DNA from: Plasticicumulans acidivorans
GTDB lineage: Bacteria; Pseudomonadota; Gammaproteobacteria; Competibacterales; Competibacteraceae
Direction: 5' to 3'
DNA: 64,000 nucleotides
Assembly: GCF_003182095.1 (NCBI RefSeq)
Contig: NZ_QGTJ01000006.1
Coordinates: 240,411-304,410, forward strand
The notes under the pieces: model-generated
The model's input: only the letters and a program-made list of their open reading frames with translations
What the model was told of the DNA's origin: nothing
Database searches by the model: none
Position numbers and translations under genes: made by a program
Shown here: piece after piece, positions 1 to 8,968 of the stretch
How positions within the stretch are numbered: position 1 is the first letter of the stretch
How the letters are laid out: each line of letters begins with the position of its first letter

Positions 1-643
1 CCTGTTCGGCGGTGTTGGCGAGGTTGGCGATCGCCTGGGCTTCCTTGGCGATCGTGGTGTATTCGAGGGCACCCTTGGCCAGCCAGTCGTCGTCGCAGTC
101 GTCGACGGCGATCACCGTCAGGCCGATTTCGACCTCGGCGCGCAGCGGGTTGAGCAGGTGGTCGTATTCGAGTTCGGTGATGCTCATCGAGTCGATGGTC
201 ACCGGCAGCACCCGCGTCAGCCCCCAGATGAACAGCGTCTTCGGGAACTGCTCGCGCGGGATCGCCTGCGCCGGTGCCGCGCCGCCGCCGAGCGCGCCGC
301 CGATGGCATCGAGCGCGGCGCCGATCAGGCCCTCGATCTTGCCGGCCGGCTGCACCAGTTTTTCCAGCGCGCACAGCTGCGGGCCGATGCCGAAGGTGCG
401 GGCGAGGAGCTTGTCGTCCTTGAGCAGGTCGGCGGCGCTGAAGTGCGCAGTCAGCGACACGCTCTCGAAGGTCTTGTCGCCGGCCTGGGTGCGCTCGCGG
501 GCGTTGACGCCGGTCGGCCGCTCGGGAATGCGCAGCGTGCGCGTGAGCTTTTCCGGGTTGAACTGGAAGATCACCACATTGGGGATCGGCCCGATCAGCC
601 CGGCCCCGTATTCGATCAGCGCCCCGCGCAGCAGCACGGCCAT
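1..643 (-). CDS. eCIS tube-domain (Afp7/Pvc7, CIS_tube-like) protein, 3' end outside window
   Basis: This is a minus-strand gene starting with ATG at 643 and running off the left edge after about 214 codons with no stop. The translation opens MAVLLRGALIEYGAG and continues with IPNVVIFQFNPEKLTRTLR. The FQFNPEKL stretch is characteristic of the N-terminal contractile-injection-system tube domain found in Afp7/Pvc7-type proteins. Those proteins usually link the inner tube to the spike and baseplate and carry a LysM domain further on, which would lie outside the window. A later segment, TELEYDHLLNPLRAEVEIGLTVI, is split here only by description and fits the same fold. It starts 4 bp after the stop of the small upstream gene and is the last visible gene of the operon. 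The family call rests on motif recognition and synteny. Confidence 0.75.
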   Translation of the reverse strand, partial: MAVLLRGALIEYGAGLIGPIPNVVIFQFNPEKLTRTLRIPERPTGVNARERTQAGDKTFESVSLTAHFSAADLLKDDKLLARTFGIGPQLCALEKLVQPAGKIEGLIGAALDAIGGALGGGAAPAQAIPREQFPKTLFIWGLTRVLPVTIDSMSITELEYDHLLNPLRAEVEIGLTVIAVDDCDDDWLAKGALEYTTIAKEAQAIANLANTAEQ

Positions 644-647
644 GATC

Positions 648-950
648 TCAGGCTCCGCCGCGCCGCGCCGCGATCTGCTGCGCGATGCGCTCGGCGAGCG
701 TCTGCGCCAGCGTCGCGGCGCCGGCGGTCTGCCCCGCGGGGCCGCTGAGGCTGGCGAGGAGCTGCGCCGGCAGCGCCTGCACCGCGGCCTCGGCGACGCC
801 CGGCGGGTAGCCGCGCAGATCGAGGTCGAGGCGGTCGATGACGATGCGACGTGGCGCGGCGCGCGGGGCCGCCGCGGCGCTGTCCGCGGCCGTCGTGCCG
901 GGTGGGCTCAGGTCGGCTGCCGTGGGGCGCGTAGTACCGGGCTGTTGCAT
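648..950 (-). CDS. Small eCIS-locus protein of unknown function (100 aa)
   Basis: This is a 100-residue protein lying between the AAA+ ATPase gene (9 bp upstream) and the tube-domain gene (4 bp downstream), so it is almost certainly co-transcribed with both. The first 35 residues are rich in Ala, Pro, Thr and Ser and look disordered. A short structured core follows (RRIVIDRLDLDLRGY) and then helical Ala/Leu/Gln-rich sequence. The IxIDRLxLDLRG pattern resembles small proteins often found next to baseplate genes in tail-like particle loci. I do not recognise a named family. No signal peptide or membrane segment is visible. A role in particle assembly is inferred from position alone. Confidence 0.65.
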   Translation of the reverse strand: MQQPGTTRPTAADLSPPGTTAADSAAAAPRAAPRRIVIDRLDLDLRGYPPGVAEAAVQALPAQLLASLSGPAGQTAGAATLAQTLAERIAQQIAARRGGA

Positions 951-959
951 GGCGGCCTC

Positions 960-3068
960 CTAATCGCCGAGGTGGGCCGCATACGGCCCGAACTGATCGA
1001 GGCTGACGGTGCGGCCGAGCTTGTCGAGCTCGCGGCGCAGCGCGCGCACCAGTGCTGGCATTTCCAGACGCCGCGGCGCGCCGGCTCCGGCGCTGAGCAG
1101 ACAGGCCTGGAACACCACCGAGCGGATGTGGCCGCCGGCGAGGGCGAAGCGCTGGGCGAGGAATTCGAGGTCGAGCGCGCTGGCGTCGGCCGCCGGCGGC
1201 AGCACCGCGCGCCAGATGCGCAGGCGCTCCTCGGCGCCCGGTTGCGGAAACTCGATGAGGAAACGCAGCCGGCGCATGAACGCCTCGTCGAGATCCTTGC
1301 GCCGGTTGCTGGCGAGGATCGCCAGGCCGCGGAAGCGCTCCATGCGTTCGAGCAGGTAGCTGATCTCCAGATTGGCGTAGCGGTCATGGGCGTCGCGCAC
1401 CTCGGTGCGCTTGCCGAACAGCGCGTCGGCCTCGTCGAAGAACAGGATGACGTCGGCGGCGTCGGCGGCGTCGAACACGCGCTTGAGGTTCTTCTCGGTC
1501 TCGCCGATGTATTTGTCGACCACCTGCGACAGGTCGATGCGATACAGCGGCATGGCCAGCGCGCGCGCCAGCGCCTCGGCCGCCATGGTCTTGCCGGTGC
1601 CGGGCGGGCCGGCGAACAGCGCCGACAGCCCGCATTCATTCCAGGCGCGGGCGGTGCCCCAGTCGTGATGCACGCGGGTCAGCGCCCGCGCGGCCTGCAC
1701 CAGCTCGCTGATCTGCGCGCTCTGCCGCGGCGGCAGCATCAGTTCATCGAGCGTGAAGCGCGGCGTCACCGGGCGCGCCAGCTCACCGAGGTCGACGTCG
1801 GCGCGGCAGGCGGCGTAGAGATCGGCGGCGCGCGGCGGCCGGCCGAGCGCGCGCAGCGTGGCGCAGAGCGTGTCGATGTGGCTGCGCTCGTAGCGAAAAC
1901 GCCGCGCGCAGTCGGCCATCGCCGCCTGCAGTTCGGCATCGCGGCCGGCCAGCGGCAGGCCGGCATCCCAGGCGGCGAGCCGCGCCTGCCAGTCGGCCGG
2001 CGCCAGCTCCAGCGCCGGCAGCGCCTGCGGCAGGCGCGCGGCGCTGCGACGGTCGGCACTGAGCACGAACAGCGTCAGCGGCAGGGCCGGCAGCGGCAGG
2101 GCGGCGGCCTCGGCATGCTCGTCGGTGGCCGGGGCCGGCAGCACCAGCGCCAGGCCGCGCAGCCAGCACAGGCTCATCAGCGCTGCGAGCGCATTTTCCG
2201 GCGCACCGGCGCGCGGCTGCACGCAGCCTTCGCCGAGTTCGGCGGCGATGCGCGCGGCGACGCCGGCCAGCGGGGCGCCGCTGGCGCCGCACAGCGGTAG
2301 CAGTCGGCGGCGCTGCTGTCCGGCGCTGCGCAGCCGCGCGGCGCACAGCGCGAGCGTTGCGGTATCGGGGAGCGGTTCGGTGACGGCGGTGACGGCTTCC
2401 AGCGCATCGGGCAGCGCGCCGCCGGGGTAGAGCAGCTCGCGGGCGAGCAGCGGCGGCACGCGCAGCGGCGTGTCCCAGTCCTGCGGCGGCGCGAGCAGGC
2501 CGTAGCGGGCCAGGCGCTGCGCGGCATCGAGCAGCGCCAGCGCGTCCTCGGGGCTCTCCCACAGGCGTTGCGCGAGCGCCGGCGTTGGCAAGGCGCGCCC
2601 GTCCTGATGCAGGCAGGCGGCGATGACGCTGCCGCAGGCGGCATCGACGCTCGGTGCCAGCGCCAGCGCCAGCACGAAGCATTCGAACGGCGTCAGCGCC
2701 AGTTCACGCACCACCCAGCCGAAGCCGCCGCGCGGCGGTGGCGGCGCGCCGTGGCCGTCCGGCGCCGCTACGGCGATCAGCTCGCTGAGGTAGCGGGCGG
2801 TGGCGTCGCCGGCGTGGAAACGGCGCTTCTCGGCCTCCCAGCGCGTCAGGTCGAGCGCGGCGGCGAGGGCATCGCCGGGTGGCGGCAGCAGGCCGCCGGC
2901 GGCCGTGTCGGCTTCGGTCCCGGCGAGCAGGCCGTGTTCGTGCCACAGCCAGCAGACCTCGCGGCGCAGACGCAACGTGACCTGGCGCAGCCAGTGCGCG
3001 GCCAGCACATCGTCGACGCGCAGGGCCGGCTCGAAGCTCGGCGGCAGCATCCGCGGCGCGGCGCTCAC
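960..3068 (-). CDS. eCIS-associated AAA+ ATPase (Afp15/Pvc15-like)
   Basis: A 702-residue protein. I chose the GTG at 3068 because GTGA overlaps the TGA stop of the preceding DUF4255 gene; an ATG at 3050 is the alternative. An open frame continues upstream to 3575 but lies over the neighbour. The N-terminal two thirds are an Ala/Leu-rich helical region typical of eCIS ATPases. The AAA+ module is C-terminal: Walker A GPPGTGKT near residue 484 and Walker B ILFFDEADALFG near residue 543, followed by a second region with LASNRRKDLDEAFMRR (sensor and arginine-finger type). In AFP/PVC systems the Pvc15 ATPase is needed for cargo loading or particle assembly. Substrate and partner are not deducible here. 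It is adjacent to the Pvc16-type gene, the conserved order for these systems. Confidence 0.9.
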   Translation of the reverse strand: MSAAPRMLPPSFEPALRVDDVLAAHWLRQVTLRLRREVCWLWHEHGLLAGTEADTAAGGLLPPPGDALAAALDLTRWEAEKRRFHAGDATARYLSELIAVAAPDGHGAPPPPRGGFGWVVRELALTPFECFVLALALAPSVDAACGSVIAACLHQDGRALPTPALAQRLWESPEDALALLDAAQRLARYGLLAPPQDWDTPLRVPPLLARELLYPGGALPDALEAVTAVTEPLPDTATLALCAARLRSAGQQRRRLLPLCGASGAPLAGVAARIAAELGEGCVQPRAGAPENALAALMSLCWLRGLALVLPAPATDEHAEAAALPLPALPLTLFVLSADRRSAARLPQALPALELAPADWQARLAAWDAGLPLAGRDAELQAAMADCARRFRYERSHIDTLCATLRALGRPPRAADLYAACRADVDLGELARPVTPRFTLDELMLPPRQSAQISELVQAARALTRVHHDWGTARAWNECGLSALFAGPPGTGKTMAAEALARALAMPLYRIDLSQVVDKYIGETEKNLKRVFDAADAADVILFFDEADALFGKRTEVRDAHDRYANLEISYLLERMERFRGLAILASNRRKDLDEAFMRRLRFLIEFPQPGAEERLRIWRAVLPPAADASALDLEFLAQRFALAGGHIRSVVFQACLLSAGAGAPRRLEMPALVRALRRELDKLGRTVSLDQFGPYAAHLGD

Positions 3069-4279
3069 GGCAGCAGCACCGCTGGCGTGCGCCGCGCCTG
3101 CTGGCCGTTGACGCGGACGACCACGCGGTATTCGCCGGCCGGCAGCCCGGCGGCGAAGGCGGTGACGCTCAGGCTGTTCTGCGCCGGGCCGGGCACGATG
3201 CTGCCGGCCGGCGGGATCGCCGGCGGCGGCAGGCCGGGTTCGAGCAGGCGGGCGATGCGCCCGTCCTGCACCAGCGCGATGAGGATGTCGTCGTTCCAGG
3301 TGCCGAGCAGCGTGCCGCTGACGCTGAGCGTGCCGGCGACGACGGCGACGGTCTCGACCACCGGCAGCAGCGCTAGGCTGAGCAGGCCGCCGCTGCGCCA
3401 GCGGCCGCCGGGCAGCACGATGCCGACGTCGAGCGTCTGCAAGCCGGCCGACAGCGTGCCGCCGGCGGCGATCGGGCCGGCGCCGGCACCGGCGGGGATC
3501 TCGCCGTCGGCGCGCAGGCGCAGCCGCTCGGGACGCTGGGCGACGATCGCCAGCGCCACGCCGCCGAGCCGGCATTCGAGCCCGGTCAGCTGCAGATCCT
3601 CGCCGCTGAGTTCGAATTCGGCGCCGGGCTCGACGGCGGCCGGGCTCAGCGCCTCCGGCTGCGGGCCGAGCGAGGCGAGCACCGACAGCGCCCGGCCGGC
3701 GAGGCCGATCACCGCCGGCGGCGCCTGCGTGGTGTCGATGCCGACGATGCCGGCAAAGGCTGGCGGCTCAGCCGGCGCGATCATCACCGGCCGCACCTGA
3801 AAAGCCACCGACAGGCGGTAGCGCTCGTCCGGGCCCTGCATCAGCCGTGACAGCAGCTCCGAGGAGGTTTCGTCGAAGGTGACTTTCAGCGGCTCCGGGT
3901 TGTTCTCCAGCGCCTGACGGATGTTGGCGTCGAGCATCGCGTCGAGGCGCAGGAAGTTGAGTTCCTGCAGTGCGCCGAGGCCGCGGCCGAGCAGCTCGTG
4001 GGCGGCCATGCTGTCGCTGACCGCGCCTTCGTCATAGGCGGTCAGCAGGTAATGCAGGCACAGCCACAGCGGCGGCGGCTGGTCGTCGGCGAGCGCCACG
4101 TTGCGCAGGCTGGCATCGAAGCTGACTTCGAACAGGAACAGGTTGAGCTTGGGGTCGGAACCGGCGCTCGCCGCCAGCTCAGGGTGGTTGATGCTGACCT
4201 CGTGGCCGAGCCGCGTCAGGTGCTCGCGCAGCAGCCGCGTGGTTGCACCGATCGCCCGTCCCGAATCTGCCAGAGCCAT
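3065..4279 (-). CDS. DUF4255 / Pvc16 N-terminal domain protein (tail terminator-type)
   Basis: A 404-residue protein. Residues 1 to about 185 match the Pvc16 N-terminal (DUF4255) pattern: an opening helix SGRAIGATTRLLREHL, then the segment LNLFLFEVSFDASLRN and PLWLCLHYLLTAYDE. Members cap or terminate the tube and sheath in eCIS particles and R-type tails. The C-terminal half (about 190-404) is Gly/Ala/Leu-rich beta-type sequence, possibly immunoglobulin-like domains, longer than the minimal family member. Its stop overlaps the GTG start of the AAA+ ATPase, giving translational coupling. The start ATG at 4279 lies 15 bp after the stop of the proline-rich gene. The role follows from family and synteny; the extra C-terminal domain has no assigned function. 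Confidence 0.88.
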   Translation of the reverse strand: MALADSGRAIGATTRLLREHLTRLGHEVSINHPELAASAGSDPKLNLFLFEVSFDASLRNVALADDQPPPLWLCLHYLLTAYDEGAVSDSMAAHELLGRGLGALQELNFLRLDAMLDANIRQALENNPEPLKVTFDETSSELLSRLMQGPDERYRLSVAFQVRPVMIAPAEPPAFAGIVGIDTTQAPPAVIGLAGRALSVLASLGPQPEALSPAAVEPGAEFELSGEDLQLTGLECRLGGVALAIVAQRPERLRLRADGEIPAGAGAGPIAAGGTLSAGLQTLDVGIVLPGGRWRSGGLLSLALLPVVETVAVVAGTLSVSGTLLGTWNDDILIALVQDGRIARLLEPGLPPPAIPPAGSIVPGPAQNSLSVTAFAAGLPAGEYRVVVRVNGQQARRTPAVLLP

Positions 4280-4294
4280 CGCCGTGCACCTCGC

Positions 4295-5143
4295 TCAGGG
4301 CCGCAGAAAGTGGCGCCGCAGCCGTGGCGTGCTGGCGGCCGGGCGTGGCGCGGCGGCTTGCACCGGCGCCGCTTCGCGTCGCACAGCGGCCGGAGCGGGT
4401 GCCGGTGCCGGGGCTTCGATGCGCACGCTGATGGTGCCGATGTGCAGCTCGACACGTTCCTCGATCACAGCAGGCGGTGCACCGGTCCGCGCCGGTGACG
4501 ACGGCACGGGGCTCGGCGCGCGGGGTTCGGCAGCGGCCGGCGGGCTCGGCTCGACCGCGTCGGGCGTATCGGCCTCGATGATGATTGCGGACTCACGCTG
4601 TGGCGCGGCGGGTTCCGAGGCTGCCGGCGTTGCCGCCGCGGCCGGCGCCGGATCGGCGGCGATCCAGGCGAGCACCTGTCGTAACACCGGCTGCACCGGC
4701 TCGGCAGCTGACGGCGGCTGCACGGCGGGTGTTGCCATCGCCGCCGTGGCCTCGATGGGATTCGCGAGTGGTGCGAACGCAGGACTCGGCGCGCGCTCGT
4801 CGCTGCTCGCTGCCGGTGTTTCGAGCGGCGCTGCGACGGCCGGCGCGGGCGTGCGCGGGGCGGCTTCGCAGGAGTTTTTCTCAACGGTGGATAACACCGT
4901 CACCTGCTGCGCCGGTGCAGCGGCCGTCAGCGGGGCTGTCTGCGGTGCCGACGCGGCGGGCACGGTACTTGGTGCAACGTGGCTGAGGCCGGGGGCGGGC
5001 GCCGGCGCGGCCGGTGTTTCGAGGCTGATTTCCTGCAGATCGCCGGCCGCCGCCGCCGGCGTCGCGGCTGTCCACTCGGCCGCGCCGGTGGCACTGGCCG
5101 GCAGCAGGCCGCTGCGTTCGGCGAGTTGCTCGAAGTAGCTCAT
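4295..5143 (-). CDS. Proline/alanine-rich eCIS-locus protein
   Basis: A 282-residue protein. The ATG at 5143 overlaps the TGA of the upstream gene (ATGA), which decides the start over an ATG at 5185. It begins MSYFEQLAERSGLL, then has a long low-complexity middle dominated by Ala, Pro, Thr and Glu (about residues 20-230). Near the C-terminus there is a short ordered element, VELHIGTISVRIEAP, followed by another Ala/Pro stretch and a basic tail TPRLRRHFLRP. A short HIGxIxVR element with flanking proline-rich sequence is a recurring feature of small proteins in tail-like injection loci, from memory of such loci. Function is unknown; it could be a flexible scaffold or linker. No signal peptide or membrane segment is seen. 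Confidence 0.72.
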   Translation of the reverse strand: MSYFEQLAERSGLLPASATGAAEWTAATPAAAAGDLQEISLETPAAPAPAPGLSHVAPSTVPAASAPQTAPLTAAAPAQQVTVLSTVEKNSCEAAPRTPAPAVAAPLETPAASSDERAPSPAFAPLANPIEATAAMATPAVQPPSAAEPVQPVLRQVLAWIAADPAPAAAATPAASEPAAPQRESAIIIEADTPDAVEPSPPAAAEPRAPSPVPSSPARTGAPPAVIEERVELHIGTISVRIEAPAPAPAPAAVRREAAPVQAAAPRPAASTPRLRRHFLRP

Positions 5144-5937
5144 GGCCGCGGCTCCTCGGCGTCGATCAGCGCCAGGTACTCGCACCGGCGCGCCGGTGGC
5201 AGGTCGAGGATGCGGGCTTCGTCCCAGCCGTAGCGGCTGGCGAGCCGGTGCACCTCGCGCAGCAGGCGGCGGCGCAGGGCGCCGAGGCGGGCGAGGGCCT
5301 GCGCTTCCAGGTCGAGCGGGTAGTCGGCTTCGCCGGCGCAGTCGGGACAGCGGCAGCTCAGCGTGAAACAGGGCAGCGGATCGAGGACTTCGAGCTGCTC
5401 GCCGGCGCGCGCGCGCCAGTGCGCATCGACGGCGCGGTCGCGCTGCGCCGGGTCGACGATCAGCGTGCCGAGCAGCACGGCGGCGGCCTGCCCGGGGGGC
5501 GGAGCCGCGGCCTGCCAGCGGCGCTGGTCATCGCCGGTCGGCCGCCGCAGGCGCACGTCGGCGATGGTCAGCAGCGGTTCGCTTTCCGCGGCCTGGGCCA
5601 GCTCCAGCAGGGCGGCCAGTGCCAGCTCGACTTCGAAGATCGTGTCGCAGCCGGCCTGTCGGCAACGCAGGGCCAGCGTCAGCTGCTCGCAGCCTTCGCT
5701 GCGGCCGACGATCGCCAGCAGGGCACCGATGCGCCCGGCCAGGGTCAGGCCGCTGACGATCGCCAGGCGATCGGCCGCCGCGCCGTCGAGCAGCGCGGCG
5801 AGCAGGGCGCTGACCGCAGCGTTGCGCGTACGGGCATCGGCGTCGAGGCACAGGTCGAGGTCGGCAGCACGGCCGTAGGCGCGCCAGTGCAGCGGCGGTG
5901 CGGCGGCGGGGACGAGGTCGGGGCGGGCGGAGGGCAT
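5140..5937 (-). CDS. eCIS-locus protein with cysteine cluster (baseplate-associated type)
   Basis: A 265-residue protein encoded between the tube gene (67 bp upstream) and the proline-rich gene (ATGA overlap). The sequence is Ala/Leu-rich and probably alpha-helical. Near residue 205 there is a compact cysteine cluster, CFTLSCRCPDC (C-x4-C-x-C-x2-C), which could hold zinc; another Cys lies near residue 115 (RQAGCDTIF). Similar cysteine-bearing proteins sit after the tube gene in phage-tail-like loci and have been compared with T4 baseplate-assembly proteins, so that is the best guess. I see no catalytic motif, signal peptide or membrane segment. Confidence in the gene is high and in the role low. 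Confidence 0.75.
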   Translation of the reverse strand: MPSARPDLVPAAAPPLHWRAYGRAADLDLCLDADARTRNAAVSALLAALLDGAAADRLAIVSGLTLAGRIGALLAIVGRSEGCEQLTLALRCRQAGCDTIFEVELALAALLELAQAAESEPLLTIADVRLRRPTGDDQRRWQAAAPPPGQAAAVLLGTLIVDPAQRDRAVDAHWRARAGEQLEVLDPLPCFTLSCRCPDCAGEADYPLDLEAQALARLGALRRRLLREVHRLASRYGWDEARILDLPPARRCEYLALIDAEEPRP

Positions 5938-6004
5938 GGTCGCGATCCAGCAACGGCACGGGTCGCGGCCGGCACGGCGGCCGGTCGCGGCTCACGCCCG
6001 GCGC

Positions 6005-6529
6005 TCACGGCGCCGCCGGCACCGGTGAGCGTTCGTCGGGTTCCTTGGTCTCGACGTCGCGCTCCCAGCCTTCCAGCTCGATCTTCAGGCTTTCGATGGC
6101 AATCGCATTGGCGTTGGCGTCGAGATCGGGCACGGCGGTGTACTCGCTGACCCAGCAGCGGTGCAGGAAGTAGCGCTTGGCGACGTGGCCTTTTTCGTTG
6201 AGCACCTCCAGCGTCAGTTCCTTTTTGTAATTGACCAGGTCCATCGCCGGGTCGCCGGCGAACTGGTGCACCAGGTTCGCCCAGTTCTCGAACTCCGGGT
6301 CGTGGGTGATGCCGCGTTCGAGCGTCAGCGCCTCGTAGCTGGTGCGGCCGGGCGATTTGTGCTCGAAGCTGTTGTCGCCGCCGTCGCGGTGCTTGACCAC
6401 CTCGGTGGTGCGTTTGAGGGCGCCGGCCTTGCTGACGCCGAGCACCGTACGGCCGTCCCACAGCACCCGGAACTTGAAGTTCTTGTACGGATCGATGCGG
6501 TGCGCGTTGGTCACGAAGCCTTTGGCCAT
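6005..6529 (-). CDS. Contractile injection system inner tube protein (gp19-like)
   Basis: A 174-residue protein of the T4 gp19/Afp1-type tail tube family, matching the usual length of 145-175 residues. Diagnostic segments are PYKNFKFRVLWDGR near the start, then TTEVVKHRDGGDNS, a pattern shared by tube proteins where the charged loop precedes the beta-barrel core, and LTLERGITHD. Subunits stack as rings to form the rigid inner tube driven out when the sheath contracts. The start ATG at 6529 lies 30 bp after the sheath stop, so sheath and tube are produced from one transcript. Only one tube gene is visible in the window; AFP/PVC loci usually have two, and others may lie beyond the left edge. 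Confidence 0.92.
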   Translation of the reverse strand: MAKGFVTNAHRIDPYKNFKFRVLWDGRTVLGVSKAGALKRTTEVVKHRDGGDNSFEHKSPGRTSYEALTLERGITHDPEFENWANLVHQFAGDPAMDLVNYKKELTLEVLNEKGHVAKRYFLHRCWVSEYTAVPDLDANANAIAIESLKIELEGWERDVETKEPDERSPVPAAP

Positions 6530-6559
6530 GAGGGCGATCTCCGTTCAGGGGCTGGCGGC

Positions 6560-8968
6560 TTACTGCAGATCGCCGGCAATCTGCTGGATCGTGATGACGA
6601 CGAACTCCGCCGGTTTCAGCGGCGCAAAGCCGACCTCGATGTTGACGATGCCGAGGTTGCGATCGGCCTGCGTGGTGGTTTCCGCGTCGCATTTGACGAA
6701 GTAGGCCTGGTCCGGCGTGCTGCCCTGAAAGGCGCCCTGGCGAAACAGGCCGTTCATGAACACGCCGACATTGAGGCGGATCTTGGCCCACAGCGGCTCG
6801 TCGTTCGGCTCGAACACCACCCACTGCGTGCCGCGGAACAGCGATTCCTCGATGAACAGCGCGAGGCGGCGGATGGGGATGTATTTCCACTCCGAACCGA
6901 GGTCATCGGAGCCGTCGAGCGTGCGTGCGCCCCAGTTGACGAAGCCGCTGGGGAACACCCGCAGGCAGTTCGCGCCGAGCTTGTTGAGCACGCCGTTTTC
7001 GAGGTCGGTGAGCTTGACTTCGAGGCCGGCGATGCCGCGCAGATCGGCCTCGGTGCCGGCCGGCGCCTTCCACACGCCGCGGCTGGCATCGGTGCGCGCG
7101 ATCAGCCCGGCGATGGCGCCGGTGGGGCCGGCGCTGCGGATCGTGCCGCGGTCGTTGAAGCGCAGGCGCGGGAAGAACACCGCCGCGTGATCCTTGACCA
7201 CGGTCGCACGCAGGTCATTGACCTGCGAGGAGTTCTGCACGATCGCCGGGAGTCCTGCGGCGTCGACCCAGTTGGCCGGCGGATCGATCAATAGAAAAGC
7301 GCGCCGTGCCGCGCAATAGATGCTCGCCGGTCCCCAGAGCTGCTGGCGCGTGGCATCCGGCATCTCCAGATCGGCGGGCAGAATCATCAGGTTGAAGATG
7401 TCGACGGTGTCGAGCGCGAAGAATCCGGTCTTCTGCACCGGATCGCCGACGTAATCAGCGAAGTCGGGCATGCCACCGTCATTGCCGTCCTGACCGCCGC
7501 TGGCAAAAGTACTGGTGCCGGCGGTGCCGAGCGCGTACTGGCGGGTGTTGAGCTGCAGCGCGGCGTTCAGCGTCGCCGCGCCGGCGCCGCTGAAGGCGAT
7601 CGCGGCGGGCGTTTCGTTGAGCGTGCCGTCCTTGGCCAGGATCGCCAGCTGATAGCTGCCCTGGAGCTCGGCGCGATAGCGCGAACCGGGCGCGGCGCTG
7701 ATCGCGCTGGCGATGCGCTGCAGTTTTTCACGCACGCCGTCGAGGTGGCCGCTCGGGCTGTCGCCGGGGCGGGCATCGAGGTACCAGAGGTCGGTCGGCG
7801 CCGCGGTGGTCTGCAGGTTCAGCGCCAGCGGTGGCTCGGCGCCGATGGTGATCTGGGTGATGGCGTCCTGCGCCAGCCCGGTGAAGTCGTTGAGGCGGGC
7901 GAGGCCGCCGGCACCGTCCTCGAAGCGCAGCAGCGAGCCGCTTGGCACCGGGCGGAATTCGCTGCGCCGGGCGATCTCGACGCCGCCGTTGTCGGCCCCG
8001 AGCAGCAGGCTGGCGGCCAGATCATTGCTGGCGGCACGACGCACGCGCACCGCGGCGTTGTCGCCGCCGGCGGTATTGGCGGTGATGCGCAGGAAGAACT
8101 GGTTGTCGGCCGCGGCATCCTGAGTGATCGCGACCGCCACCTGGCGCGCCGGCACCAGCGCGCCGACGGCAGCGTTGATCCGTGTCTGCAGCTCGGTAGC
8201 GATTGCCGCGGCCGTTGCCGGCACCGCGGCCAGCGTGCTCAGGTTGACCAGCGCCCAGGCCGAGCCGTCGACGCTGAGCTCGAAGCTGTGCCGGCGCGTG
8301 CCGGCGGCCGGGTTGATCAGGTCATCGAAGACGGTCTGTACCGCTGCGTCGTTGCCGCCGAGCGGGCGGCGCGCCTCGGAATAGCCGGCGGCCATCAGTC
8401 CGGCGTTGAGATCGAGGCCGGCGTCGAGCTCGATGTCGATCAGCGTCGAGCCTTGGCTGACGAAACTCGGCGCAAAGCGCGCGGCGGCCGGGTCCATGCT
8501 CAGGTTGACGTGGGTTTCGCTGGCGGTGACGGTGCCGCCGGTTTCGAGCAGTACGCGCAGATTGAAGGTCTCGCCGGGATTCGGTGTGGCGTAGTCCACC
8601 TCCAGGCGCAGGCCGTTGCCCCACAGGCCTTCGACTTTGGCGCGCGCGCGCAGCACCGGCGTGCCGGCATCGTTGCCGAGCGTGACTTCAGCGCGGCGTG
8701 CCGCGGCATTGGCCAGGCGCACGACGTAGCAGTCGGTGCCGCCGTTGTCGAAGAACTGGCGTACCGCCCAGGCGAGTTCGCTCTGCGGGTGCGGAGCGCC
8801 GAAGGTCCGCACGAAATCCGGATAACCGAGGCAGCGCACCGCGCTGCGCAGCGGGCCGGTGGTGGCGCGGCCGAAGAAGGCGGCGATGGACGTCGCGACG
8901 CCGGTGATCGTGCGCACGCCGCTCGATTTTTCCTGGATGTAGACGCCCGGATAGCTGACCTGAACCAT
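6560..8968 (-). CDS. Contractile injection system sheath protein with large central insertion
   Basis: An 802-residue tail sheath protein. The N-terminus VSYPGVYIQEKSSGVRTI and the following TSIAAFFGRATTGP are standard sheath elements. The C-terminus contains LFIEESLFRGTQWVVFEPND and ends with the conserved DRNLGIVNIEVGFAPLKPAEF segment (paraphrased, not full). The subunits polymerise around the tube and contract to drive injection. Typical eCIS sheaths are about 350-530 residues, so roughly 300 extra residues are present, mostly between about 150 and 490 and rich in Ala, Gly, Asn and Thr. This is the first gene of the minus-strand operon; its promoter must lie in 8969-9240, shared with the divergent KfrA-like gene. 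Confidence 0.95.
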   Translation of the reverse strand: MVQVSYPGVYIQEKSSGVRTITGVATSIAAFFGRATTGPLRSAVRCLGYPDFVRTFGAPHPQSELAWAVRQFFDNGGTDCYVVRLANAAARRAEVTLGNDAGTPVLRARAKVEGLWGNGLRLEVDYATPNPGETFNLRVLLETGGTVTASETHVNLSMDPAAARFAPSFVSQGSTLIDIELDAGLDLNAGLMAAGYSEARRPLGGNDAAVQTVFDDLINPAAGTRRHSFELSVDGSAWALVNLSTLAAVPATAAAIATELQTRINAAVGALVPARQVAVAITQDAAADNQFFLRITANTAGGDNAAVRVRRAASNDLAASLLLGADNGGVEIARRSEFRPVPSGSLLRFEDGAGGLARLNDFTGLAQDAITQITIGAEPPLALNLQTTAAPTDLWYLDARPGDSPSGHLDGVREKLQRIASAISAAPGSRYRAELQGSYQLAILAKDGTLNETPAAIAFSGAGAATLNAALQLNTRQYALGTAGTSTFASGGQDGNDGGMPDFADYVGDPVQKTGFFALDTVDIFNLMILPADLEMPDATRQQLWGPASIYCAARRAFLLIDPPANWVDAAGLPAIVQNSSQVNDLRATVVKDHAAVFFPRLRFNDRGTIRSAGPTGAIAGLIARTDASRGVWKAPAGTEADLRGIAGLEVKLTDLENGVLNKLGANCLRVFPSGFVNWGARTLDGSDDLGSEWKYIPIRRLALFIEESLFRGTQWVVFEPNDEPLWAKIRLNVGVFMNGLFRQGAFQGSTPDQAYFVKCDAETTTQADRNLGIVNIEVGFAPLKPAEFVVITIQQIAGDLQ

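Noticed and set aside
12..2300. Long plus-strand reading frame opposite the AAA+ ATPase and tube-domain genes
   Set aside because: It is antisense to clear eCIS genes, its product is Arg/Ala-rich with no motif, and long antisense frames are common at this GC.
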